Of a DNA stretch of 64,000 nt, positions 33,412 to 42,145 are shown in pieces. The position numbers and the translations under genes are program-made. Numbering within the stretch: position 1 is the stretch's first letter; the number at the start of each line of letters is the position of its first letter. The stretch lies in assembly GCF_040183065.1 (NCBI RefSeq), contig NC_091132.1:162574102-162638101 (forward strand). Reading direction: 5' to 3'. Origin of the DNA: Periplaneta americana. Lineage: Eukaryota; Arthropoda; Insecta; Blattodea; Blattidae. Below the pieces are notes generated by a model. That model was not told the DNA's origin. It searched no databases and was given only the letters and a program-made list of their open reading frames with translations.

Positions 33412-36400
33412 TAGGTCATTTTACGACTCTTTATCAACATCTTAGGTTATTTAGCGTCTGAATAAGATGAAGGTGATAATGCCAGTGAAATGGGTCCAGG
33501 GTCCAGCACCGAAAGTTACCCAGCATTTGCTCGTATTGGGTTGAGGGAAAACCCCAGAAAAAACCACAACCAGATAACTTGCCCCAACTGGGAATCGAAT
33601 CCGGGCCACCTGGTTTCGCGGCTAGATGCGCTAAACGTTACTCCACAGGTGTGTGTGTGTGTGTGTGTCCATAAATGTGGAAGCGTATTCCTGACACCAA
33701 AACATAACAAAATGTTCATATGAACATGGGTCCGCAAACCCTTCGTTAGGGAGTTATGAAAGGAATTTCCTGTAGTGACCCCAGATTATGTAATTCACCT
33801 CAAACTTGCATTTTTCCCACTTTCTTCATTACAGTTGGTCATGGCATTTGTTTTGTTTCGTCTGATTGTCTTTTGTTCTGTTTTGTGTTATTCACAGTAA
33901 CATTCATCACATCACAAGATGTATTCAGAGAGAGAAATGACGGATATGCTCTACGTTTATGGCCTAGCAGATGGGAATACGGTACCAAATTTGATCAAAT
34001 CTGTAACACCCCAGCACATTTGCACAGAGTACAGCAAAGCATGGAACGCAGACTCAGGGCATGAATCAAAGCAGGAGGAAGTCACTTTGAGCAATTTTTG
34101 TAAATGTGTGTTGTTAAATGTATCATATGTACCATTACCGATAAACCCATAACTCTCTAACGAAGGGTTTGCGGACCCATGTTCATATGAACTTTTTTTT
34201 ATGGTTTGGTGTCAGGAATACGCCCCCACATTTATTGACATATATAGTTACACCCTGTATGTATACAGTAGAACTCCACAAATAGACACACTCTCGTATG
34301 CTTCACGATACAAGGTAAGTCAACACATCCTGTCCCGTGCTGCACAAGGCTAACCAGTTGAACCAATGCAGTAGTGTGCAGATACTCGTACACGTTGGCA
34401 GCAAGGCAGGGAACAAAAAATATTGTTGTTGTTTTCTAATGCCAGGCATTTGACAATAAAGTCATTTGACCTCTTGCACTCCAATATTTTTCAAAGATAT
34501 TATCATGGCCAGCCACTGAAGCACAGATTTTGAGGTGTTCCGAATCCATTTCTTGGTTTGAGTTGCACAATGGGCAGTTAGGGGACTGATATATTCCAAT
34601 TCTATGCAGGTGTTTGGCCAAACAATCAATCATGGCTGTTGCCAATCTAAATGCATGTTAAATGGCAAGTTGTAGCCGATTTAAGTGAACACCATATTTT
34701 AACGTTTTGGTGGCTACTTCATTCACACACAACCCCCAGAATGTCTGGAGGACCACATCTGCTGATGGTTGACGGGTCCATTGGACCTAGCTGGGAGATC
34801 TTGTTGATCACCAGCTTTCCCTCCTTAAGCCACTGGAGGACGATTTTAGTGCCATAGCAGGTCAGCACTAGGAACAGAAAAGTAGAAAGAGGAGGAAGGA
34901 AAGTGAAATGAACCCCTAGGCCTCGAATGCTCTAATGCCGTTAGGGTCTAAAAAAGTAAGAGTTCAGTCAGAGGACTAGATAGGAAAGGGTAAAGAGGGA
35001 ATTAGGTATTGGATAGAGAAAAATTATACCAAATTCAGTCATTAACTCATCAAGCTGACCAGTGCTAATTGATGAGTAGCCCCTCCCTTTAGTTCAGCTC
35101 GTAAAATCATGCTTACTAACAGCTGCACCACGGGAAGGCAGGGATGGGACATTGGGTATTTGTCCAGGTTGGTTCCTTAAAGCCTTCAATGGGAAGGATT
35201 AATGGCTCTACCCCCTATATCCGACAGATACCCTTTTGCAAAATGTGTACTTATGTTGAAGCAGTAGTTACAAATATTGGAACGGTTTAAAAAAGGTGAA
35301 TCAATCAGAGCCATTGCTCAAGAATGTGACATTTCGATCAGAACAGTGCATAGGATAAAACAAAATTCATCTAATTACGAGGCATTTTGTAGTGATTATA
35401 AGAAGCTTAGTTATTACCAGTTCACTGTAGGATGAAAACACAGCTTATTTTGTATATTTCCTAAATTTAATCAATAAGGATGATTTATGTTCTCACTTGA
35501 AGGGTATACACCATTTTAAGATAACTTAATACACAAACACAACTATTACAAGAAATGCTCAATAAGTTTTTGTAGCTTTATTCTCTTCGGCTCTAATCAA
35601 CGATAACAAAAATGCAGGTTGCCAGGCGACGATAGAAAAGAAAAGATGCGAAAACGAATGTGGTGTATAAACAATTGAATGCTCTTTCATATTCAAGTAT
35701 AAAAATATAGGGGTGCCATTTGAAATTTCAAAATGGGAGTGGCTGGGGGTGGGAGGTGAAATCTAAAATGCAATTAAGCCTTGTTTAAGACTTCCCCCTT
35801 CATATCTAAATTTACGTGTTTTTTGGTTTAAATTGAATTCAATTTAATCAACTAGTTATTTAGAGTGGGAAGTTTTGAAATGAAAGCCCTGTATGTAGAT
35901 ATATTTAGAGAGCTTTTCCTCTAGAAGTTTGTTTTATGTTTCAGATGTATCACGTATATATTATACTTAATCACGGATTTGTTTTGTTATATTTTATTTT
36001 ATTTATTTTATTGGGTTATTTTACGACGCTGTATCAACATCTAGGTTATTTAGCGTCTGAATGATATGAAGGTGATAATGCCGGTGAAATGAGTCCGGGG
36101 TCCAGCACCGAAAGTTACCCAGCATTTGCTCCAATTGGGTTGAGGGAAAACCCCGGAAAAAGCCTGAACCAAGTAACTTGCCCAGACTGGGATTCGAACC
36201 CGGGCCACCTGGTTTCGAAGCCAGACGCGCTGACCGTTACTCCACAGGTGTGGACATTTTTGTTATATATTTTCCATATACTACAATATATTATGTAAAA
36301 TTATATACGTTAATTATTTATGTTTCGGTCCGCACGCTATAAAAAACATTGTACAGACCTTATGTTTACCAATGTCCGCAATACTCCGTAGAAAGACAGC

Positions 36401-39400
36401 GTTCGTACCTCGTCTCGCACACGGACCATTGCTGTGTCTATTTGTGGAGTTCCACTGTACATGCAAATTATTATTTCATTTCAATTCTGAAAATGAAATC
36501 GGTCTACATTGAGAAAATATTGGAAAAAGAGAAATCAGGTAATATTATTCGAGAGTGTTAATGGCTTAGATATTCGTAAAATTCATTACCAGTATATCTG
36601 TATATTGATAGTTAACCACTTACATCATCTTCAGTTTTCAGCATAGGAAAGCTGATAGGCACTGGAGAGTCTTGAACTTTTATCTCTGATGTGAGGTCAT
36701 AGCTGTGATCCACGCATTGTGTCTTCATGGCCGTCACTTCCAGATGCGATAAAATCGCTTCCTACAGAATATAAAGATATCGTGAATAATTTTATTTCGC
36801 TATTTTTTAAAGTTGAGTTCATGTGTAATAGCCGATAACTTGGTTATACATAAAAGTTATTAGTTAACTCCCTCAACTCAAGAAACAAATTAGAGAAGAA
36901 AATGTAAGGGAGAATAGAACGTGACCTTGAGGGAACAGGCAATCTCTGATATTAGGCCTGATGTTCCTTCCGAAAATTATTTACATTCTGTAATAAGTGT
37001 AAAAGAAGCTCACTTATATTCTACACAATGTGTGCCCAGCGAATAGGGATTATAAAGAATGGACACTTCGCGTCGGTACCTTTGATGTAGCCGGACTGAT
37101 TTCAATGACCTTCAAGCCACTAAAGCGTCAGATTCTGCTTCTCCCTAGAGTTGGCGCTGACATCACACCAGCTAGCAGTCGACACAGTGGAAATATAACA
37201 CATACAATTAATACATCTAGGTACATTATATACTCAAATAAAATAAGTCCTACATTAACTGCGATGTCTAGACTCTAGAGTTCCTTTATAATGAGAGTTG
37301 AGACGTTGACCCCAACAATAATTAAAATATGTAATGATTTGATAGCGCTGAAAATGGAAAAACAAAACTCTTACGAGAAGTAAAACCATATACCTATATT
37401 ATATTATATTATTATACAAATATTAAACGAGTTCGATACTTAATTTTATAATGTATTATATTATTTTATAATATAATGTATTATATCTGAAATATAAAAT
37501 ATTATTATTACAACTAGTTTGTCACTGAGAAATAAGGAAAAGCTGTTAACTTTAATTTATTTGTAGCAAAGTGTTACTGGATTATGCAATAAGGTAGGTG
37601 ATGTTTGGATCCTGTGCCTTAACTCTATTCTCAATTAATTATGTTGGCATATGCTCGATTACACTACCTCTAGCGCTTGAAAGTGGAACTAGCCGCTGGC
37701 GCACAGAGAAACAAAACACAGGAAAATTCGCTCAGTGTCCATTCTTTATAATCCCTATTCGCTGGTGTGCCTATGTATTTTCGGGTAGGATATTTTATTA
37801 CTCAGGAAAATATCAAAATGGCATTATGAAACACATAAAAAAACAAGCATTTAAAATATCCAACATCATTTTTATTCAACATAAAACATGCAATAGTTCT
37901 GGCTTCTATATAAACCTACTTCAGATGATAGGCCTACATGCAAATATCAGCATTCAGATTGTTTGCACTGTTTATCCTACAAAAACTTCTTATTAATAAT
38001 AATAATGATGTCTGTTTGGAAAAAAGTTAAAGTTTGGCTCCATAAAGTCAGGAGCAATACTGTAAACTCATAACTGTAAATTTTATAAGGGCCTTTATAG
38101 AAGGCAAACATGATTTGATATTGTAAACAACCAGAAAACGAGAGAAGTAACTTGTATGGAGGGTGGGGGAAAAAAAGGACATGTTTTGATGATATAGTTT
38201 TAAACACTGTTTATTATTAACGGAGAAATAAATAATACACAAAACAGAGAATTCTGTTGGCTTAAAAATTAATATCATATAGTTTTAAACAATTTTGAAC
38301 ATTTATTAGTGGACAAAAGCACTTAACGAAATAAAGTAATTATGTAGAATCGAGACAGAGCTATGTGGGTCAGCTGAGTGATGGAAGACCAAAGACTGTG
38401 ACAAAGTTAGAGCACAGTCTAGTATATACAGTCACGAAGCTCAATACGTAGTAAATATGCATCCATAGATAGTTGCTAACAACTAGGATCGCTAATATCG
38501 CCTCATTACAGACAATGTGAAATAGTCCGGCACAGTCTATTGTTCCTAGCACCCTCACAACTCAAGCTTCGTGATTGTACATACTAGACTGTGGTTAGAG
38601 TGCGTTAGATGAGGAAATAGCTAAGTACAGGAGACAGAGGTTATTATTGCTTTCTGCTCAATTTCAGTAGTTTCTACGTATCTTCCAAGACGATTCACAA
38701 AGTTTCAAACAAATTTCGTCGAGAAACACACCATCAGTTAATGTAAATATTTACAGTAATTTTTAATATACTCTTAATAGCACACAACCTGATTTAGACG
38801 TCATAGCAAACAATACCTAATGTCAAGAATGATACAGATTGTATAAAATTGTTAAGTAATGCCTTAGTAGTGACGCAGGATTTGCTTCCTTTGTTTCTGT
38901 GTAAAGCTTCGGGTAGGCTGTGGGAAGTCTTCAATATTTACTATGGAAATGGATTCCCCATATTGAACACTTAAAGCTAACAACTATCAAATATCGTAGC
39001 AGTGTAACTTTCTGTATTCGTGTAGTAATTAGTAACATAAGTATGATGGAGTAGACAAGGGGGTAAAAGCAGGGCCGCCGAGAAGGGGGTGCAAAAGGGG
39101 CGAGTGCATATGGACCCGTGAGCAATAAGAGGCCGTCAGATTAAGTGAGTCTGATTACTTTTTATTATCACGAATAATTATTCGTAGATACATACGGCTA
39201 CCATAAAATTTCTTAAGAATATTTGTTACATAAATCTGACATATTAACTCAACAATAGTAGAATTAATACAAATTACCACTTCATATGAAAATATTTAAC
39301 TTTTATATAATAGAAGATCAATTTCCCTCATTAACGTTCACTGACACGACAATTGAGGGCCCCGGCACTTGTACCGAACACGTTCAATTATTTATTGGCT

Positions 39401-40408
39401 TGTCCTTTTTAGCTATCAAACCCCCGTTGGCCTATCACAATATGCTAGTGGACTCTCTCAAACCGAAGTCACAGGATACGTTTCTTTTTCAGTACACTGT
39501 ATGTTTCGTGTCGAAACTTTCGCCTTTTCAGTGTCGTTTGTCTAGTAAATTCTGTTCATTAGTGTTACTGGTTATAGTTTAACTGCAAGTACAGGCATAA
39601 GTCGGGAGCTGAGAAGCACAAGAAGAGGCAGAAAAAATTGGAAGATATTAATATGGGTGCTAGACTGCGTGAAAAATATTATGAAGATATTAATAAAGAG
39701 ATCAGTGATGAGCCGAAATATTTAAAATCAATTCATGGCTCGAATTTAGGGTCAACCCCACTGAAACCTATGAATCTCGTAAATAGTCTGAGGGAATTAA
39801 AAATGGATACTTTATTTCCAAATATTTGCATAACCATTAGAATACACAATTCCTGTGACAGTTGCTAATGCTGAAAGATCCTTCAACAAAATGAAGGAAA
39901 TAAAAAATGTATTCAGATAAACAGTGTGTCAAGAACGACTGAGTAACCTTGGCTCCTTAGTCTGGAGAGCAATCTTGCTAGGTCTTTAAATTTAGATGAC
40001 ATAATTGATGATTTTGCATTAATGAAGTCAAGGAGAGTTTTTTGTTGATGTTGGACTGCAAGTTAGAAAATACAGGTGTTTAAGAATAATGTTTTATGAA
40101 TATAATATATTGTGCTAATATGAAGTTTTGCTAAAAGTTTTCAACGTAATAAAAGTGTATACTTTTAAGTTCGTATCTGTGTATGGAGTTATCACTTATT
40201 TATTTTGCAAATAATGTTATTTGGTAACTTGTAATTGTTACTTTTTTCAACTGGGGTCCGAGTACAGTATTGCATAGGGGCCCATAAATTCTGTCAGCGG
40301 CCCTGGGTAAAAGTGATCTTACATCTGGTGACGAATATGCCTCTTCATCACATGAGTGCACCATCAAATCGTCGACTTCGGGTTCCCTCTTCATAACATC
40401 CATTACAT
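17962..40408 (-). CDS. C2H2 zinc-finger protein, four coding exons, 339 residues
   Basis: Coding exons: 40403-40323 (27 codons, start ATG five bases after a TTTCAG acceptor at 40410-40409, so an upstream 5' UTR exon is expected; donor GTAAGA), 36761-36624 (46 codons, GTAG acceptor, GTAAGT donor), 27762-27680 (27 codons plus 2 bases, TCCAG acceptor, GTGAGT donor) and 18679-17962 (TTTCAG acceptor, stop TAG). Phases are 0, 0 and 2, and the whole is open. Exons 1-3 give the acidic leader (EPEVDD, CVDHSYDLTSEIKV, VSSEEDEMLTE) that I associate with a large cockroach zinc-finger family. The last exon has half a finger lacking its cysteines, then seven complete C2H2 fingers joined by H-T-G-E-R-P-type linkers; the linker after finger 2 is unusual (TDKKQ). 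Predicted nuclear, sequence-specific DNA binding; target unknown. The introns carry the transposons listed below. Confidence 0.88.
18680..19149. other. Intron 3 start, no further feature
   Basis: A phrase near 18830-18890 ('cctgggttcgatcataatctgg') resembles a decayed tRNA-like SINE head on the plus strand, too degraded to assign. Confidence 0.35.
19150..21290 (-). mobile_element. RTE/CR1-type LINE, RT to 3' end, split by a DNA transposon
   Basis: RT piece 21278-20734: VRIDQYLSDAFPIHCGLK and GDALSPLLFNLA in adjacent frames, then the catalytic LLVYADDVNML, then NPEKTKSMIMS and the thumb region. The second piece, 19614-19150, starts at LYGCQTWTLTL and ends with RRSLGRPRRRWEDNIKM and DGRDWIDLPQDRDQWR. 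The tail is a TAAG repeat (19153-19168). The two pieces join exactly at a TA dinucleotide. Frameshifts show it is inactive. Confidence 0.88.
19613..20733. mobile_element. 1117-bp non-autonomous TA-inserting transposon nested in a LINE
   Basis: The ends at 19615 and 20731 are 24-bp inverted repeats with 22 matches (CAGGGACATCATTTTATTTT against CGGGAACATCATTTTATTTT), flanked by TA at 19613-19614 and 20732-20733. Removing the insert restores the LINE reading. The 101-codon open frame inside (19667-19972) has no known domain. Confidence 0.92.
21285..21600 (-). pseudogene. Internally deleted mariner-like transposase
   Basis: The helix-turn-helix part (ETVEQVRKAFVHSPRKSVFR, then ISKSTVSKVLRFRLRFHPYK) at 21575-21366 is followed within 10 bp by the family's C-terminus (EYRLDVCSLTRGAHIE, about 21355-21300). 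The whole DDE catalytic region is missing, so this is a deletion derivative. Confidence 0.75.
21825..21905 (-). repeat. Hammerhead-like repeat, copy 2
   Basis: Inverse copy of the 15.7-kb repeat: it keeps GAAACGTCTGG and the 'ccacggcttagccgggaa' end, but the CTGAAGA core is lost. It appears to continue, after a transposon-rich interruption, in sequence near 23250-23318. Confidence 0.6.
21905..23250. mobile_element. Possible TIR element with repeated GTTTCGAAAC palindromes
   Basis: The palindrome GTTTCGAAAC occurs at 21920-21929, 22098-22107, 23205-23214 and 23228-23237, with a near copy at about 21959. The outer copies lie in inverted contexts with 'gtgagtcgacac'-like and 'gtgtcgaatcacgacac'-like neighbours. 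No transposase was recognised. A SINE (22467-22731) sits inside. Confidence 0.45.
22451..22746 (-). mobile_element. SINE family B with target duplication
   Basis: Tail at the left ('gttatttaacgacgttgt'), head at the right (B box 'ggaatcgaatccgcg'). The duplication is 'ttattctttttttt' plus 'ta', differing by one T between sides (22451-22466, 22732-22746). Confidence 0.85.
23319..24101. mobile_element. hAT-type element with 8-bp target duplication
   Basis: Terminal inverted repeats start CAGTGTTGCCAG at 23327 and CAGTGTTGTCAG (inverse) at 24093. ATCTGTTG flanks both ends (23319-23326, 24094-24101). Near each end the interior carries 'ctccggaaat' phrases. No transposase; a 260-bp SINE has inserted in it. 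Confidence 0.88.
23553..23838 (-). mobile_element. SINE family A inside the hAT element
   Basis: Complete copy with B box 'gggattcgaacccgg' (reversed) and a 12-bp duplication 'aatataaaatat' at 23553-23564 and 23827-23838. It is younger than the hAT insertion. Confidence 0.93.
24102..24245 (+). repeat. Hammerhead-like repeat, copy 3
   Basis: Matches copy 1 from 'actcaccactgaaaatg' to 'ccggaagctc'. Core CTGAAAA (one change), stem II halves mutated, GAAAC kept, triplet ATC. The hAT element split this copy: its left part lies at about 23250-23318, including a TATAAATA phrase at 23290. Confidence 0.6.
24384..24483 (-). mobile_element. Truncated SINE family D with foldback ends
   Basis: 24389-24408 and 24464-24483 are a perfect 20-bp inverted repeat. 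Between them lies the B-box part of the family D head ('ccgggtatcgaacacggga'). The A box is gone. Confidence 0.7.
24484..24949. other. No gene seen
   Basis: An open frame at 24571-24762 has no recognised domain. Confidence 0.4.
24950..25555 (-). mobile_element. LINE RT C-terminal remnant
   Basis: The minus frame 25553-25359 reads EVKYLGIIFDKHLKWNQHIN, a hallmark after the RT palm of Jockey/CR1-type elements. It continues in broken frames to about 24950 with LYLLQKKIIKICLHK and FKKLCMDFIK-like segments. Very AT-rich and degraded. Confidence 0.75.
25556..27344. other. Intron 3, no gene recognised
   Basis: Open frames at 25714-25914 and 25889-26116 (minus) and 27008-27208 (plus) are short. The last (REIKVSSKTAAAKLSQ) vaguely resembles a Tc1-type helix-turn-helix but is not firm. 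Confidence 0.35.
27345..27555 (+). mobile_element. LINE C-terminal fragment, RNase H class
   Basis: Reads ICVLCNDPAEMNEDHLKTCE, then WKARLLMASLPDARH, the same Cys/His end as the pieces at 34.4 and 45.8 kb. It ends in a GAC/AAC repeat (27523-27550). It stops 125 bp before exon 3 of the zinc-finger gene. Confidence 0.8.
28048..28428 (-). mobile_element. SINE family E, full length, with target duplication
   Basis: Minus strand: tRNA-like head (A-box region 'gtggtctaaggc', B box 'ttcgagtcctcg'), a long GC-rich body, and an ATT tail at 28060-28076. The 12-bp duplication 'agactgttatct' lies at 28048-28059 and 28417-28428. The ATT tail resembles that of the LINE at 5.5-6.3 kb. Confidence 0.92.
28441..29190 (+). 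pseudogene. mariner-like transposase, internally deleted
   Basis: The N-terminus at 28441 reads MFSKYEQICLIEIQIARGK and runs to a stop at 28608. The C-terminal half is open from 28754 to 29119: IVLHDGVHSH (second catalytic Asp), EHSPYSPDMSPRDLDLFPK (third), ending LPEVWRRVLHVGGDYF. The middle has stops and a deletion. A candidate 3' end lies near 29190-29200. Confidence 0.85.
29191..29902. other. No gene; (AT)n at 29570-29614
   Basis: AT-rich sequence with about 22 AT units in the middle. Confidence 0.6.
29903..30691. mobile_element. pogo/Tigger-type deletion derivative
   Basis: Terminal inverted repeats begin CAGTGAAACCTCTC at both 29903 and 30691, followed by tta-cggaca in each. A start-like MAPERKD with an immediate stop at about 30357-30378 resembles the beginning of Tigger/jerky transposases. 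Flanks are TA on the left and TG on the right. Confidence 0.78.
30781..30860. repeat. (TAA)n microsatellite
   Basis: About 27 units, uninterrupted. Confidence 0.97.
30861..31607. other. No gene seen
   Basis: The open frame 30932-31309 is low-complexity at its start and not recognised. A short run 'ctgtaagatatttggatag' near 31290 has no clear role. Confidence 0.4.
31891..32044. mobile_element. MITE 1 inside the palindrome
   Basis: Inverted ends of about 35 bp starting TAGCTACACCCAAGT, 154 bp in all. Confidence 0.82.
32051..32291. mobile_element. MITE 2 inside the palindrome
   Basis: Inverted ends start TTGAAGGGTTCAGA and continue 'agtgggccaag'; 241 bp. A related copy lies at 32899-33137 in the opposite orientation. 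Confidence 0.85.
32580..32829 (+). mobile_element. SINE family C with target duplication
   Basis: Head A box 'tagtgtagttggtatagcg', B box 'gggttcgatcat', tail 'gagcgtcgttaaataaacc'. CGGAATTA lies at 32580-32587 and 32822-32829. Confidence 0.9.
32899..33137. mobile_element. MITE 2, second copy
   Basis: Same terminal phrase (TGAAGGGCTCAGA) and interior as 32051-32291, reversed. Confidence 0.85.
33378..33669 (-). mobile_element. SINE family A between (AT)n and (TG)n
   Basis: The SINE occupies about 33409-33650 with head at the right ('gaatcgaatccgggcc'). An AT run (33378-33407) precedes its tail and a TG run (33647-33669) follows its head. It probably inserted in the left terminal repeat of the next element. 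Confidence 0.8.
33676..34257 (+). mobile_element. Internally deleted transposon with DUF4817-like transposase ends
   Basis: Inverted repeats of about 85 bp (33676-33760 and 34143-34232) share 'ggtccgcaaacccttcgtta'. The right end continues to 34257 ('gttacaccctg', next to TA). Inside, MYSEREMTDMLYVYGLADGN (N-terminal helix region) is joined after a few codons to the C-terminal phrase QSMERRLRA plus KAGGSHFEQFL in a second frame. The catalytic core is absent. Confidence 0.8.
34436..34660 (-). mobile_element. LINE C-terminal fragment, RNase H class
   Basis: Reads DCLAKHLHRIGIYQSPNCPL, then CNSNQEMDSEHLKIC and KYWSARGQM, as in the 45.8-kb element. The tail is an AAC repeat near 34420-34437. Confidence 0.8.
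35982..36268 (-). mobile_element. SINE family A with target duplication
   Basis: Complete copy 35993-36257; 'ttttgttatat' repeats at 35982-35992 and 36258-36268. Confidence 0.92.
37031..37770. mobile_element. TIR element with 32-bp identical ends
   Basis: 37036-37067 is repeated exactly in inverse at the other end (about 37734-37765), starting CCAGCGAATAGGGATTATAA. Second inverted phrases ('agctagc', 'ggcgc') lie inward. No transposase. It sits in intron 1 of the zinc-finger gene, 270 bp upstream of exon 2. Confidence 0.8.
37771..38405. other. Intron 1, no gene seen
   Basis: Short open frames only. Confidence 0.4.
38406..38600. mobile_element. 181-bp MITE with 7-bp target duplication
   Basis: Inverted ends CACAGTCTAGTATATACAGT / CACAGTCTAGTATGTACAAT at 38413 and 38593; GTTAGAG at 38406-38412 and 38594-38600. 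A second copy is at 56894-57083. Minus-strand open frames in both copies are by-products of the shared sequence. Confidence 0.9.
38601..39061. other. Intron 1, no gene seen
   Basis: Nothing recognised. Confidence 0.4.
39062..40313 (+). mobile_element. hAT element with ZMYM1-like transposase remnant, 8-bp duplication
   Basis: Ends CAGGGCCGCCGAGAAG (39070) and CAGGGCCGCTGACAG (inverse, 40305); GGTAAAAG at 39062-39069 and 40306-40313. Interior plus-strand pieces: KSGAEKHKKRQKK near 39610-39650, then LFPNICITIRI and VTVANAERSFNKMKEIKN (dimerisation region) near 39810-39910, with frameshifts. The right end lies within 10 bp of the exon 1 splice donor of the zinc-finger gene. Confidence 0.92.
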
Positions 40409-40410
40409 CT

Positions 40411-41069
40411 GAAAGAATAGTGTAAGAAAATTACCCTTTTAGTGTTCATGAACTATTAATACAGTTCTCCCCAACAAAAGCGCAGCAACTGCAGGAAAAA
40501 TGAAAATTGGGTTATACATGTCAAATTGCTCAGCTCGGTGAGCTGTAACTAATCCACTTATTGAAAACACAATTGGCCTATTGTCTTAAAAGAAAAAAAG
40601 GCAATCAGAGCTGTGAAATGCAGCAACTACAAATATTTCTATCAATAGCATAAACGCAGAAACTCAATGAAGCTAAAAAAAGAATGCAGCAGCTTCGTTG
40701 AAGATACTGCACTGTTTCTCAGCATGAAGTATACAATTTTACTGCTGAAGATTTCTATAAAATGTTTATGAATTGTTTACTGCGCTTTTGGTAAGGATTT
40801 TAGCGATTTAATACTGTAATGCGTCTATCACCCAAATCAACAGATATCTGCTGGAAAGAGTATAAGTCAATTTTCGTCAGCGCTTTCAACAATGCGTCAA
40901 TGCAGACGGACATCACATACCAAACGTAATTTTCCGCTCATAATTCAAATTATATGTTCTCACAAATGTTGTTCTATCAATAAATTGTGTTGAAAACAAA
41001 AACTATTTTATGATTATTTTAAAAACTCTTGGTTTCCATGCCCCACCCTTATAATACGATTGACTGCAT
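40411..41069. other. No gene seen
   Basis: Upstream of exon 1; a 5' UTR exon and promoter of the zinc-finger gene are expected further up but were not identified. 'gcagcaactgcaggaa' and 'gcagcaactacaaat' are partial repeats. Confidence 0.35.
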
Positions 41070-41350
41070 CTGTAAAAAAAGGGTAATTTCCTAGAAGACG
41101 GGCAAAACCCAACATGGCTGACGAAAACTACCAAAAACGTTCTGCCAACTATGAAGTCAAATGTCACCAAACATGGCAAAATCAAAGATGAAAAATCAAA
41201 TATATATATTCATATTTTTAAAGAAGAACAAGCCCTCCAAAAAAAATTAAAATATATTTAATTTTTCGCCTTTGATTTTTCTGGCGTTTGGTGGCATTCG
41301 AACTTCATAGTTGGTAGTACTTTTCTAGCAATTTTCGTCCGCACTTTACC
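41070..41350. repeat. Foldback repeat
   Basis: 41145-41195 and about 41261-41315 are imperfect inverted copies ('ccaactatgaagt...ccaccaaac'), with further matching phrases outside. Confidence 0.7.
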
Positions 41351-41870
41351 CCCAAAAATCACTAAAACACAAAACATAATAATTTATCATCTTATCAAAT
41401 AAAATTAAATTCTCATCGACGTCTTCATCGACAACCACTTCACTTCCAGTACAAATGACACAGGCTTTAAGGCAATCTAAACTTAAACCATGCAGGGAGC
41501 AAAGAACTAAACCAACACTTTGTCATACAGTCAACTGTGCATAAATAAACCACGTGTTTACACTAAATGAAATTCTCTTCGAACACTTATTACACCTTAA
41601 CATCTACAGAAAATTCAGTAAATAATTCCTTTAAACCACAGAAAAACAGTTTTCTTCTCAACATTGAACACAATCCTTCTTCACCAGCGAAAGAACTAAA
41701 CCAAAATCGACACAAAATTTAATAGATAAATTTCAGAACACGGTTTCCTTTCTTTCCCTCTTACTTCAAAATTCCAACCTTGTGCACACAAAATAAATTA
41801 TTGGCACTGAAAAGTGGCTTTTCGTAAGCATGGTGATGCGCATTCGACAAATGCAGACAAATCTACAATG
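41351..41870. other. No gene seen
   Basis: The phrase 'agaactaaacca' occurs twice (41502, 41690), which may reflect an older duplication. Confidence 0.35.
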
Positions 41871-42145
41871 TAACACCACTCACGTCAAACAACCAAGAAC
41901 AACAGGACGTCATTATCCACGAAAAATTAATGAAAATTCTAGAATAAATGATAACTATAATCAATCAAATGAAAGAAAATCATAAAATGAGAAACTTTCA
42001 ACTTTAGTCATCAGACACAACATAACACCACTCACGTCAAACAACCAAGAACAACTGATAACGTCATCATCCATTCAAAATTAACGAAAATTCTAGAACA
42101 AATGACAACTATAACCAATAAAATTAAAAGAAAATCACGGCGACA
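41871..42145. repeat. Tandem duplication, period 152 bp
   Basis: 41871 and 42023 both start 'taacaccactcacgtcaaac' and run in parallel to the 'gaaaatca' phrase. Confidence 0.85.

Larger units (their letters stand above)
34266..36457 (+). mobile_element. pogo/Tigger-like element, 2.19 kb, TA target
   Basis: The inverted ends read CAGTAGAACTCCACAAATAG (34266) and CAGTGGAACTCCACAAATAG (from 36457 inward). TA flanks both (34264-34265, 36458-36459). A pogo-type helix-turn-helix (LERFKKGESIRAIAQECDIS, then TVHRIK) sits at about 35277-35375. A LINE piece (34436-34660), another repeat block (34661-34870) and a SINE (35993-36257) lie within. Confidence 0.85.

Noticed and set aside
38370-38558. Minus-strand open frame conserved with 56900-57118
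   Set aside because: Conservation is explained by the shared MITE, not by a protein.
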